Shown one piece after another: positions 35,362 through 43,899 of a DNA stretch of 64,000 nucleotides. Numbering within the stretch: position 1 is the stretch's first letter; each line of letters begins with the position of its first letter. The notes beneath the pieces are model-generated. The model did not search any database. It had not been told where the DNA came from and saw only the letters and a program-made list of their open reading frames with translations. Source of the stretch: Ignavibacteriaceae bacterium. Lineage in GTDB: Bacteria > Bacteroidota > Ignavibacteria > Ignavibacteriales > Ignavibacteriaceae. Made by a program: the position numbers and the translations under genes. The stretch lies in contig WBUK01000016.1 of NCBI GenBank assembly GCA_008933765.1, forward strand, positions 34,311-98,310. The letters are read 5' to 3'.

Positions 35362-35760
35362 ATGACACTTACAAACATCACTGTATTCATCGCACAATCT
35401 GCTGCTTTGTTGATCCTCGTTTTTGCGATTATAAGCTTTTGTGTGTATAAATTTAAATCGAGAAACACTGTTCCGGTTTACAACACGACAAAAAGTCTGA
35501 GAAACCCTGTTCGGGAATATCAACCGGAATACAGAAGTATCACAATAACAGAAACACCGGAAACAGAGCCGGCGATTGATTACTATGAAGTACCTGTTCA
35601 AAGCTATGAAAGAATTGCAGCCCCAAAAGGAAGGTTAGTTTCTTTTGGCGACCCTTCCCGATTCAGAAGTTCTTACACAGGTAATAAACAACCAACGGTT
35701 ATTAGCAACGGTTTTAAAGCTTCAAACTCTAAGGTGCAAATGGCTCAAAATTGGGCTTAA
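35362..35760 (+). CDS. Small membrane-anchored protein of unknown function
   Basis: This 132-residue protein has one N-terminal membrane helix (ITVFIAQSAALLILVFAIISF), a basic stop-transfer (YKFKSR) and a hydrophilic Ser/Thr/Tyr-rich remainder. I do not recognise the family. It follows the adhesin stem-loop by about 60 bp and is itself followed by a strong terminator, so it may be transcribed by read-through from the adhesin promoter. Confidence 0.65.
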   Translation: MTLTNITVFIAQSAALLILVFAIISFCVYKFKSRNTVPVYNTTKSLRNPVREYQPEYRSITITETPETEPAIDYYEVPVQSYERIAAPKGRLVSFGDPSRFRSSYTGNKQPTVISNGFKASNSKVQMAQNWA

Positions 35761-35800
35761 ATGCCAAAATGGGGAAGTTATGTTGGTGATGTGAAGAAAG

Positions 35801-35834
35801 AGAGGCTGCCGTGAATTGACAGCCTCTTTTTTTT
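35801..35834 (+). terminator. Intrinsic terminator
   Basis: AGAGGCTG (35801-35808) pairs with CAGCCTCT (35820-35827) across an 11-base loop and is followed directly by a run of T. It ends the adhesin/small-membrane-protein unit. An A/G-rich left flank (gaagaaag) extends the pairing slightly. Confidence 0.8.
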
Positions 35835-35896
35835 TGAATTAATTTTTCGCAGGAATTAAAAGTTACTTTTAATCCTTTCTCTGAAGTTTGTACTTT

Positions 35897-36120
35897 CTAC
35901 TTCATAAACACCATTTTTTCAGAGCGGATGAACAGAGGTCTCAGGTTTTCATCCCTCACTGTGAGGTTGTTGAAGTATATCCCTGAGGCTAAGTCATCCC
36001 TTGTGCCGAGCTTGCCCGGGGTGAACTCCCTCTCATAATCACTTGCGGGAAGCCATCCGTTATTAAGCACCATAACTACTATTTTCGGAATAAATTTAAT
36101 TAAGTTTTCGAGAGGGAATA
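35897..36120 (-). pseudogene. Remnant of a T9SS C-terminal sorting domain
   Basis: Read on the minus strand, an uninterrupted frame of about 70 codons ends with TAG at 35897. It contains VVMVLNNGWLPASDYEREF, then DLASGIYFNNLTV and a final SEKMVFMK. This aligns with the last two thirds of a type A sorting domain (compare the adhesin's PSGIYFYRLTG and KKMILMK). No passenger domain or start codon lies upstream, where a 27-bp duplication begins. It is best read as the surviving 3' end of a deleted secreted-protein gene. Confidence 0.65.
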
Positions 36121-36208
36121 AACCGTGGTTTTAATCAGCAGCGCACCTTAACCGCATTATTTCCCATAGTACCATAAATTGTGAGAGGGAATAAACCGTG
36201 GTTTTAAT
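36110..36208. repeat. 27-bp direct repeat, 72 bp apart
   Basis: A 27-base block containing gggaataaaccgtggtttta occurs identically at 36110-36136 and 36182-36208. The first copy abuts the T9SS pseudogene end. The rest of the spacer to 36559 is AT-rich and shows nothing else. Confidence 0.85.
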
Positions 36209-36580
36209 CTATACTGCAACTATTACTCCATTAACACTGTAAAGATATACACTCTCATTACAGTTTTTATCCCAAAAAATATTATTATACCGAGAAATAT
36301 AAAATTTCTTAATTTAATTCTTCCGGTGCATAACAGATAATAAAAAACAACCCCTGACTGAAAGAAATATTACGATTAATTTAGAAATAAATAAGAGAGA
36401 AAAAATTCACCATTCTAAAACATTAAAACAAAATTAGAATGAAAAATCACCGTTTATCATTTTAAGATTGAGTTAAAATAAAAAGAAACATTTTCAGCAG
36501 AGTAATGATTAATTTTCGAAAGAGCAGATAGTAATTTCTTTCAAAGCGGAACTTTAATTTTGCGGAAAGCGTCAAAAACG

Positions 36581-37183
36581 ATGAAAGACAAAGAAAATAA
36601 CGAAGTTATGCAACAAGCCGGAAATATATTTAGCCTACAGGATGATTTCTCGCTGATCAAAGCATTCAAGGAAGGTGACGAAGCGGCTTTCAAAGACCTC
36701 GTAATGCGGCACAAAGAGAAGGTCCGGAACCTGATTTATCTGAATTTAGGCAACACTTCAGCCATAGATGACATCAGCCAGGATGTATTTGTAGCGGTTT
36801 ACAGAAAACTTAAGCAGTTCAGGTTTCAGTCGCAGTTTACCACTTGGTTGTACACGATCACGATGAATAAAATCAGGGATCATGTCAGAAAAAGGAAGAT
36901 CATGTCAATTTTTTCCGCATTCAGTGGGGAAGATAACGAGCCATTTTTGGAAAGTGAAAACCATCGTGAAGATTTTGATGTAAATGAAATGGTGCGAAAC
37001 GCCATTTCGAAACTTCCGCCAAAATTGCGTGAACCGCTGATACTCAGAGATTTTGAAGGCTTAAGTTACCGGGAAATATCGGAAACAACCGGAATTGAAA
37101 CAGGAACTGTAAAATCAAGGATATTCAGAGCGCGGGAAGCACTGAGGAAGCTTTTAGAACCGTGGCGTAAGGAATTATTATGA
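36581..37183 (+). CDS. ECF-family RNA polymerase sigma factor (RpoE-like)
   Basis: This is a two-domain sigma factor of about 200 residues. Region 2 is at about residues 30-110 (FKDLVMRHKEKVRNLIYLN, DDISQDVFVAVYRKLKQF, FTTWLYTITMNKIRDHVRK), and region 4 is at about 135-195 (LPPKLREPLILRDFEGLSY, GIETGTVKSRIFRAREALR). ATG at 36581 is preferred over a TTG seven codons upstream. The stop overlaps the next gene as ATGA, the usual arrangement for sigma/anti-sigma pairs, so the downstream membrane protein is its likely regulator. Target promoters cannot be inferred here. Confidence 0.92.
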   Translation: MKDKENNEVMQQAGNIFSLQDDFSLIKAFKEGDEAAFKDLVMRHKEKVRNLIYLNLGNTSAIDDISQDVFVAVYRKLKQFRFQSQFTTWLYTITMNKIRDHVRKRKIMSIFSAFSGEDNEPFLESENHREDFDVNEMVRNAISKLPPKLREPLILRDFEGLSYREISETTGIETGTVKSRIFRAREALRKLLEPWRKELL

Positions 37184-38769
37184 GAAAGACGGACAAAAAT
37201 TTTGAGGACCTTTCAGCCCTCATCGATGATGAATTGAGGGAAGATCAGGCGGATATCTGCAGGGATAAACTGCAGCGGTCGCCGGGAATGAGAGAAAAGT
37301 TAACCGAGCTGAAAAAGATAAAAACGGTTGTAAGTGAACTGTCGCCGCTTCCGGAGGATCGTTATTTCTGCACAAGATTGGAAGAGAGGATAAAACAACA
37401 GGGAAAAAACCGTTATTTACAGAAGCCTTATTATAAACCTGTTGCTTCGTTAGCAACGGTAACATTTGTATTATTGTTTTTCTTCAGTTTTAATCCGGGT
37501 TTTTTAGGCGATCTTTTTGAAAACCAGAAAGAAAACCTGTTGGAATTTTACACCAAAAATCTTCGCCCCTATTTTCTTGAAGAAGAACTTTCCAAAGAGG
37601 ATGTTTTTAATTTTGCTTTCACGCACGAATTGCCAATAGACTCAGTATCAGGAAGTGTTTTGAGTCTGGGAGGTTCCGGGAGTGACCTTTCGATCGCCAT
37701 CAAGCAAGGTTCAGTAAACAACAGTATGACGCTGAACCGGTTTATTGAAAAACTTAATCTTAACCCGGAACAAAGAGCCAAACTTGATAAAGTTCTGACA
37801 AAATATGAGGAAAAAATAAGAAAATCTATACTTATTAATGATAATAACACCGTTGCCGTAAATACAAATATCCGGAATTATATCCCGGCACTGAAAGCGG
37901 AGATATTATCGATTGCTGCCGAAAATAAGTCGGTTGCAGGGCTGCTTCCTGCGGGCTTCATGGAATCAATTCCGTCACTTGCGTCAATGAATTTTGCGGA
38001 AGATGAGGGGGCGTTTGTTTGTATTAACCCCGATACAGTGTTTGTTTTTTCAATGAAGCTTGACCCTAAAAGCGTCGGCTTTAATACTCCGGTTGTAAAT
38101 AAGCAAGAAATATTAAAAAACGCGCAGGTTGTATTATCGTCGGATAAAACGAAATACGGCGGTTACCATGTCGGTGCGGGCGACACATCGAAAGGTAAGA
38201 AGTTTAGAATAAGAACCGATAATAACCTTCTTAAATTCGATTTACCGGAGCTTGCTTCGTTGGGAGGCGGTTTGCCTTTCTTTGAAATGAAGCGGCTCGA
38301 TTCTTTGGTGGATCAGAGTATGAAAATTTTCGAACCTTTCTTTAAAGTTGATTCTTTTCCGGGCGGGGCGCAGTTCAAGTTTGAATTTCCTTTCAATGCA
38401 CCGGGTATCCCAAATGCCGGAAAAGGGTTTGGGTTCAAGTTTGACACCTCTAAAGGCGGCGGGACTCTCGAGTTTATGCTCCCCGGTCAGGACAGTGCAA
38501 ACTTTAAAATTATACTGCCTGATGGGAAAAACGGATTGCCTGACTTTAAAGGCTTTGGCGGCCTGGACTCGCTGCTGAAATTTAAAGACTACGGTAATGA
38601 ACCGGGTAACCCGTTCAATTTTCCTTTCAAAGATTTTAACGGCGGGGATTTGGAAAAACTTCGTGAAGAGATGGAAAAATTCAAAGAAGATTTCAATAAG
38701 TTCAAAGAGCAGTTCAAGGACTTTAAAGGTGAACCGAAGAAAACCACTCCGAAACCGATAGAAATTTAA
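37180..38769 (+). CDS. Putative anti-sigma factor with long extracytoplasmic domain
   Basis: This 529-residue protein is translationally coupled to the ECF sigma gene (ATGA overlap). Residues 1-75 resemble an anti-sigma domain (EDLSALIDDELREDQADICRDKL), but the zinc-binding HXXXCXXC pattern is absent. One membrane helix follows (about 86-103, PVASLATVTFVLLFFFSF). The remaining 420 residues would lie outside the cytoplasm. They include a stretch about NPEQRAKLDKVLTKYEEKI, Phe/Gly/Asp-rich repeats (GFGFKFDTSKGGGT) and a C-terminal charged coiled coil (EEMEKFKEDFNKFKEQFKDF). Such a large sensor region is unusual for RseA-type proteins. Anti-sigma function is inferred mainly from position. Confidence 0.72.
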   Translation: MRKTDKNFEDLSALIDDELREDQADICRDKLQRSPGMREKLTELKKIKTVVSELSPLPEDRYFCTRLEERIKQQGKNRYLQKPYYKPVASLATVTFVLLFFFSFNPGFLGDLFENQKENLLEFYTKNLRPYFLEEELSKEDVFNFAFTHELPIDSVSGSVLSLGGSGSDLSIAIKQGSVNNSMTLNRFIEKLNLNPEQRAKLDKVLTKYEEKIRKSILINDNNTVAVNTNIRNYIPALKAEILSIAAENKSVAGLLPAGFMESIPSLASMNFAEDEGAFVCINPDTVFVFSMKLDPKSVGFNTPVVNKQEILKNAQVVLSSDKTKYGGYHVGAGDTSKGKKFRIRTDNNLLKFDLPELASLGGGLPFFEMKRLDSLVDQSMKIFEPFFKVDSFPGGAQFKFEFPFNAPGIPNAGKGFGFKFDTSKGGGTLEFMLPGQDSANFKIILPDGKNGLPDFKGFGGLDSLLKFKDYGNEPGNPFNFPFKDFNGGDLEKLREEMEKFKEDFNKFKEQFKDFKGEPKKTTPKPIEI

Positions 38770-38834
38770 CTGCCGGCAGAGTAGAAAGAGGGGCAGTTTA
38801 ATATTTTGGGCAAATTATTACAGCCCGCAGATTA

Positions 38835-38855
38835 GCACCGGAGTGTTTCCGGTGC
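38835..38855. terminator. Strong hairpin after the sigma/anti-sigma pair
   Basis: GCACCGGA (38835-38842) pairs perfectly with TCCGGTGC (38848-38855) around a five-base loop, with partial outer pairing of agcccgc and gcggct. There is no T-run, so it may be a structured 3' end or a factor-dependent stop rather than a classical intrinsic terminator. Confidence 0.5.
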
Positions 38856-39008
38856 GCGGCTTGTTCGTTTACAGCAGGATACCGCTAAGCAACGGAAATA
38901 TCGCACAGATATTGATTTTTTACCACTTATCAGCTAATTTTTGTTGATTGAGTTTTTTTTTGGTAGTTTTAACCTTTACTGCCAAAAAATTTCATAAAAT
39001 AACGAAAA

Positions 39009-41300
39009 TTGAATCATCATCATATACTTAAGTATCGCTTTCTTTTTGCCGGCATTTTTGCACTTATAGCTTTAGCCTTTCTCCGTTTATTATTTGTTAC
39101 GGGCGATACAACAGGCGGCGTTCTAATATTAGAGATTAGTTCAGCACTATTTTTTTTCTTCCTTTTATCAGAAAGTATAAATCAGACAAAAGCTGTTAAA
39201 GTTGAGCCAATTGGTTATCTTCTTGCACTGCTGATAACCACATTTATAGCCATATCACTTAAGTTATTATTTGATACTTTCGGCAAGCATTTTATAGTAT
39301 CAAAAATTAATTATGAAGCTTTAACCTCTACGGTTGATTTCCTCCCTGTTTTAGTGATCAACGCAGTTTTGCTCGCAATTTCTGTTTTTTACCTGACGAT
39401 TTTCAGACATCTGTTTTATTTCAGGCGCACAAAGGCGAAAAACCTCGATTTTAATGCGATGCTGATTTTTATGGGGTTGACAGGTTTAACCTCGATATTA
39501 ACAGAGGGAAAATATAAAGATTACCAATATTTTTACATGGCGTTTCTGATTGTAACTATATTACTGATGATAATAAACTGTGCGCGTATTGGTTGGATCA
39601 CCTTTTTAGAGAAGAGGCAAAAGCTCCAGCTTCTTGTAATATCCGTTGTAATGATAGTTCTTTTCGCGCTTTATCAAAATACATTGCTTGATGATTCGAG
39701 TTATCAACAGGTTTTGAAGCATTATTCCAAAGCGTTTTTAGAGTTTCATTGGATAATTGCCATGTATGGGATGATTTTCTTCATTATTCTCTTTTTTACC
39801 ACGCTGTTTCACCTGCCAACCGCCGATGTGATTGATAAAAGGACGAAAGAGATATCATCACTTCACTATTTTAGTGAGTTGATAAACAGAGTTTTAGACA
39901 CGGAAGAACTTTCTGAGACGATAACGGAACTGGCGCTGAACATATCAGGGGCAAACGCTTCATGGCTTCTGTTTTTTGGCAACGAAAATAAAGCCGCCGG
40001 CATTAAAGGGGTTGGTTACCTTGCTTCGGAGAAAATTTCTAATTATCTGCATAGAAAAACGGACTTTACCACGATAAAATCGCCCGTTTCGTTCGATTTG
40101 AAAGAGTTTTATCACAGTGAAACCACTGATGAAAAGTATGACCATGCCTACTTAGTGCCTGTTTCGTCATACTCACGCATGCACGGGGTGTTAGTGCTTC
40201 TGAATAAGAATTCCGTGGCATTTGATCAAACAGAAAAGAATCTGATAAAAACATTTGCTGACTATGCTGCCGTGGCGATTGAAAACTCGCGGTTGCTGAA
40301 CGAGTCGATAGAGAAAGAACGGTTAGAGAGGGAGCTGGATGTTGCCCGTCAGATGCAACGGAAAATACTTCCGGAAAAATTGCCGGAATTGCCCGGCTAT
40401 GATATTGAGGCAGTGTTCATCCCTGCGTTTGAGGTTGGTGGTGATTACTACGATTTTTTCCGGTTGGCGGATAATAAAGTGGGATTTGTTATCGCTGATG
40501 TATCAGGTAAGGGGATTTCCGCTGCTTTTGTGATGGCTGAGCTTAAGGGTGTTTTGGAATCGTTCTCGACGATGAAAAGCAACCCAAAAGAGATATTGGT
40601 TGCGGCAAACTCGGTGCTTAAAAAGATACTTGACAGGCGGATGTTCATAACTGCTATGTACGGCATACTTAATCCCAAGACAGGGGATGTGAGCCTTGTA
40701 AGAGCCGGGCATTGCCCCGCACTTCACAAAACTTTTTCAGACGGGAAAAGACCGGATGAATCCGAAGAGAAAAGACCGGACGATTCAGACGCTATTGATA
40801 AAAAGTTAAACAGAAATGGTGGTTTTGAGATAGAATCTGTTACAAGCGGTGGGGGTGAAGTGGGAGCGAATAAAAGTGCTTCATCAGGGGTAGAGAGGGG
40901 GCCGGTTATAAGCGATGGGGATGAAAAAGGTACGAACGAGAGTGCCGCAGCCGGGGAAGAAATGAACCCCAAAACACCGGTTATGGTGATAGAAGAAAAA
41001 CAGCCCGTTGGCTTTGGTTTAGGGATGAATTTCACCGGAAAATTTGAAAAGACGCTGCAGGAAGAAAATTTTGTTTTGAAACGGGGGGAGCAATTAGTTA
41101 TGTTCACCGATGGTGTGAACGAAATGAAAAATGAGCAAATGGAAGATTACGGCATAAAGAGGCTGAAATCACTTTTGCTGAATTTTACAGGAGATACCGG
41201 CAACGAGTTGGCTTCGCATATTGTAAAAGATTTAACGCAGTTTGCCGGCACAAAACCTCAACACGATGACATAACTTTACTTATCATCAAAAGAATTTAG
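39009..41300 (+). CDS. Membrane SpoIIE/RsbU-type PP2C phosphatase with GAF domain
   Basis: This 763-residue protein has about eight membrane helices in residues 10-265, a GAF-like domain at about 280-430, a short coiled-coil signalling helix (ERLERELDVARQMQRKILP) and a SpoIIE phosphatase domain. The latter has FEVGGDYYDFF, IADVSGKGISAAFVMA and, at the end, MFTDGVNEM and KPQHDDITLLII. It would dephosphorylate a STAS antagonist such as the one encoded next. Residues of about 576-662 are a hydrophilic insertion with internal near-repeats (GKRPDESEEKRPDDSD, and an approximately 24-residue pair) splitting the catalytic domain. The start is TTG at 39009. It heads the partner-switching cluster. Confidence 0.88.
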   Translation: MNHHHILKYRFLFAGIFALIALAFLRLLFVTGDTTGGVLILEISSALFFFFLLSESINQTKAVKVEPIGYLLALLITTFIAISLKLLFDTFGKHFIVSKINYEALTSTVDFLPVLVINAVLLAISVFYLTIFRHLFYFRRTKAKNLDFNAMLIFMGLTGLTSILTEGKYKDYQYFYMAFLIVTILLMIINCARIGWITFLEKRQKLQLLVISVVMIVLFALYQNTLLDDSSYQQVLKHYSKAFLEFHWIIAMYGMIFFIILFFTTLFHLPTADVIDKRTKEISSLHYFSELINRVLDTEELSETITELALNISGANASWLLFFGNENKAAGIKGVGYLASEKISNYLHRKTDFTTIKSPVSFDLKEFYHSETTDEKYDHAYLVPVSSYSRMHGVLVLLNKNSVAFDQTEKNLIKTFADYAAVAIENSRLLNESIEKERLERELDVARQMQRKILPEKLPELPGYDIEAVFIPAFEVGGDYYDFFRLADNKVGFVIADVSGKGISAAFVMAELKGVLESFSTMKSNPKEILVAANSVLKKILDRRMFITAMYGILNPKTGDVSLVRAGHCPALHKTFSDGKRPDESEEKRPDDSDAIDKKLNRNGGFEIESVTSGGGEVGANKSASSGVERGPVISDGDEKGTNESAAAGEEMNPKTPVMVIEEKQPVGFGLGMNFTGKFEKTLQEENFVLKRGEQLVMFTDGVNEMKNEQMEDYGIKRLKSLLLNFTGDTGNELASHIVKDLTQFAGTKPQHDDITLLIIKRI

Positions 41301-41435
41301 AAGAAGCATAAAGCGTTATAACTGTTACAATTAAAAATATAATAAAGAATTTAACAGAAGCAAAAAGCGTTTTAACTTTAAAAAGTTAATTGAGAATTAA
41401 AAAAAAGCAAAAAGAAGATAAATGGAGATAAAATA
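41300..41435. repeat. Spacer with diverged direct repeat
   Basis: agaagcataaagcgttataact (about 41302) and agaagcaaaaagcgttttaact (about 41355) are two copies of one block with three mismatches. A third partial copy (agcaaaaagaaga) follows near 41405. It precedes the STAS gene. Confidence 0.6.
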
Positions 41436-41792
41436 ATGGCAGATTTCAAATCCGGTTTACGGGATAAAGATGAGTTCAGCATAATAGACCTCAGCGGCTA
41501 TCTTGATGCTCATACTGCACCTGAGCTGGAAACAAGATTCACCAACTTGATTGATAAAAATCGCTTCAAAGTGGTGGTTAATCTAAAAGACTTAGAATAT
41601 ATATCCAGTGCGGGTCTCGGTGTTTTTATGGCGTACATAGAGACAATGCGCGAAAATCAGGGGGACATCAAATTAGTCAGCCTGAAACCGTCAGTATATA
41701 GTATTTTCGATCTTCTCGGCTTTCCTTTATTATATGATATAATGAAAGACGAGGAAGAGGCAATAAATAAGTTCAAAGAACAAGGTAAATGA
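41436..41792 (+). CDS. STAS-domain anti-sigma factor antagonist (RsbV-like)
   Basis: This 118-residue STAS protein has the phospho-loop YISSAGLGVFMAY (Ser57/Ser58 are the candidate sites). It would bind the RsbW-like kinase encoded four bases downstream when unphosphorylated and release it when phosphorylated. The ATG is preceded by an AT-rich leader containing GGAG. It is the only STAS gene inside the phosphatase cluster; a second lies at 29.0 kb. Confidence 0.9.
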   Translation: MADFKSGLRDKDEFSIIDLSGYLDAHTAPELETRFTNLIDKNRFKVVVNLKDLEYISSAGLGVFMAYIETMRENQGDIKLVSLKPSVYSIFDLLGFPLLYDIMKDEEEAINKFKEQGK

Positions 41793-41796
41793 TAAA

Positions 41797-42228
41797 GTGA
41801 AGAATCCGAAAAGCGATTACCCTGAACTACGGGTTAAGAGCAGCACCGAGAATCTTGTTCGGATAAGAGAATTTGTTAATAATTCAGCCAGAAAATTTGG
41901 CATCAGCGAAGAGATTGTCGGCAGCCTTGTTCTTGCGGTGGATGAAGCCTCGTCGAATATTATCAGACATGCATACAAGAACCAACCTGACGGTGAGATA
42001 ACCGTTGTACTGTTTGTTGAAGATAACCAATGCACGATAGTACTTACCGACCATGGGGTTGGTTTTAACCCCGATCAGGTGCGCACACCTGATATGGTTG
42101 CTTATTTGAAAGAGAAAAAGAGGGGAGGCTTGGGGATACACCTGATGAAAAAACTGATGGATGAGGTTGACTACCACTCCGTTACAGGAGAATATAACAA
42201 ATTAGTGCTCAGAAAAAAGATAGCATAA
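41797..42228 (+). CDS. RsbW-like anti-sigma / serine kinase (GHKL ATPase)
   Basis: This 143-residue GHKL-fold kinase has the N-box DEASSNIIRHAY, the G1 box DHGVGF and the G2 box GGLGIHLMKKL. In partner-switching systems it phosphorylates the STAS antagonist and otherwise binds an output protein (a sigma factor in Firmicutes, other effectors elsewhere). The start is GTG at 41797, four bases after the STAS stop codon, and the gene ends two bases before the next phosphatase, so the three genes are almost certainly co-translated. No sigma-B-type factor is adjacent. The output partner is unknown. Confidence 0.9.
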   Translation: MKNPKSDYPELRVKSSTENLVRIREFVNNSARKFGISEEIVGSLVLAVDEASSNIIRHAYKNQPDGEITVVLFVEDNQCTIVLTDHGVGFNPDQVRTPDMVAYLKEKKRGGLGIHLMKKLMDEVDYHSVTGEYNKLVLRKKIA

Positions 42229-42230
42229 CT

Positions 42231-43898
42231 ATGCACAACAACGAAACATTGAAACTCCAGAGAAATCTGATGGCGCTGGTTGAGTTCAGCCGGACCGTAA
42301 ACCAAAGCCTCGACCTTGATTTTACTCTGAACAACCTCCTTTTCAGTTGTATGGGGAAGTTCCTAACGACCAAGGGTTTGGTGATCTTAAACCGGGAAGG
42401 AACTGCGGTTATCCGTTCCGCTAAAGGGATACCCAACGAAGAGATAGAGAAATTCAACACCGGAAGTGTGAAATTTGGCGGGGAAGAGGAGATTAGACCG
42501 GCACTTCCGGAGCTTGGTGAGTCAATTATTTTGCCAATTTCTTCTTCCCGGGGGGAACTTGGCTGTTTAGTTCTCGGTGAAAAAATTACGAAGAAAGACT
42601 ACACAACCGAAGAGACTGAGTTTCTGAAAACGGTTATAAATATAGCCGCCACCGCTGTGGAAAATGCACTGATTATTGCCGAATTGAAAGAAGTGAACAG
42701 AAACCTGGACGGAAGAATAAACCGGTTAAGTTCACTTTTTGAACTAAGCAAAGAGTTTGGCTTGCTTTCCGATGAAAGAAGGATCAGCAAACTTTTGGCG
42801 TACTCTTTACTTGGGCATTTTCTTTCATCGATCTACGCAATAATTTACTTTGAAGAGGGGCACAACCGCGTAATAGATACCACAGTGCCAAAAATTAAAG
42901 AAATAGTTGAAGATTTGGCAAATCGTTCGATCACCACTCATCACCTCGGGGCTTCGGTTAAAGAGCTTCATCCCGATTTATCGGGGCTGAAAATTGAATT
43001 AGTGGTGCCGATGAAAATTCAAAACGAAACTAAAGGTTTGATTCTACTCGGGAAAAGGGGCGGCGCATACGATTATGAAGAGACTGATATCGAGTTTATC
43101 TATTCAATAGGAAGCCTTGCCATTATTTCATTAGAGAATAAACACCTCTTTATGGAGGCATTGGAAAAACAAAAACTTGAGGAAGAATTAGAACTTGCAA
43201 AGGATATTCAAAAAAATCTGTTGCCAAAATCTATTCCGGAAATGAAATTTTATGATATTGCCGCCACTTCAATTTCTTCAAAGCAGGTGGGAGGCGACTA
43301 TTACGACATTATCCGAAAAGATGACACGAACTACTACATCGCAATCGGGGATGTTTCCGGTAAGGGGGTGCCTGCTTCTTTGCTGATGGCGAATCTTCAG
43401 GCGTTTTTGAAATCGATCTGCAGGCAGGAGGCCGAAATTTCGTCTTCCACCGGTATTATTAATGATTTAGTTTCGGAAAACACAACAGACGGCAGATTTA
43501 TTACATTTTTCTGGGGGATAGTTAACGATGAAACACGCAGCTTCACCTATGTGAATGCAGGGCACAACCCGCCCCTGTTGGTGAGAGCCGGTGAAATCAG
43601 GTACCTTGATAAGGGGGGGATAATCCTGGGGGTTATGCCAACAATGCTGCCTTATGCTTCGGAAACGATTGAACTGCAGCAGGATGACCTGTTGGTGCTT
43701 TTCACCGACGGTGTTACCGAAGCAAAAAGCCCCGAAGATGAAGAGTTCACTGATGAAGCATTGGAAGCGTTGGTGAAATCCATTACCGGGTTGCCGGCAA
43801 ATAAGGTATTGGAGAGAATAACGGAAGAAGTAAATAAGCACGCAAACGGCGCTATGCAGTCGGATGACATTACCGTAATTGTGATAAAAGTTAAATAA
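42231..43898 (+). CDS. Cytoplasmic GAF-GAF-SpoIIE phosphatase
   Basis: This 555-residue protein has no membrane segment. Two GAF-type domains lie at about 15-150 and 165-315, followed by a signalling helix (KQKLEEELELAKDIQKNLLP) and a SpoIIE PP2C domain (about 345-555). Motifs are KQVGGDYYDII, IGDVSGKGVPASLLMA, NAGHNPPLLV, LFTDGVTEA and QSDDITVIVIK. It probably senses a small cytosolic ligand and reactivates the STAS protein encoded two genes upstream. Start ATG at 42231. Confidence 0.92.
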   Translation: MHNNETLKLQRNLMALVEFSRTVNQSLDLDFTLNNLLFSCMGKFLTTKGLVILNREGTAVIRSAKGIPNEEIEKFNTGSVKFGGEEEIRPALPELGESIILPISSSRGELGCLVLGEKITKKDYTTEETEFLKTVINIAATAVENALIIAELKEVNRNLDGRINRLSSLFELSKEFGLLSDERRISKLLAYSLLGHFLSSIYAIIYFEEGHNRVIDTTVPKIKEIVEDLANRSITTHHLGASVKELHPDLSGLKIELVVPMKIQNETKGLILLGKRGGAYDYEETDIEFIYSIGSLAIISLENKHLFMEALEKQKLEEELELAKDIQKNLLPKSIPEMKFYDIAATSISSKQVGGDYYDIIRKDDTNYYIAIGDVSGKGVPASLLMANLQAFLKSICRQEAEISSSTGIINDLVSENTTDGRFITFFWGIVNDETRSFTYVNAGHNPPLLVRAGEIRYLDKGGIILGVMPTMLPYASETIELQQDDLLVLFTDGVTEAKSPEDEEFTDEALEALVKSITGLPANKVLERITEEVNKHANGAMQSDDITVIVIKVK

Positions 43899-43899
43899 A

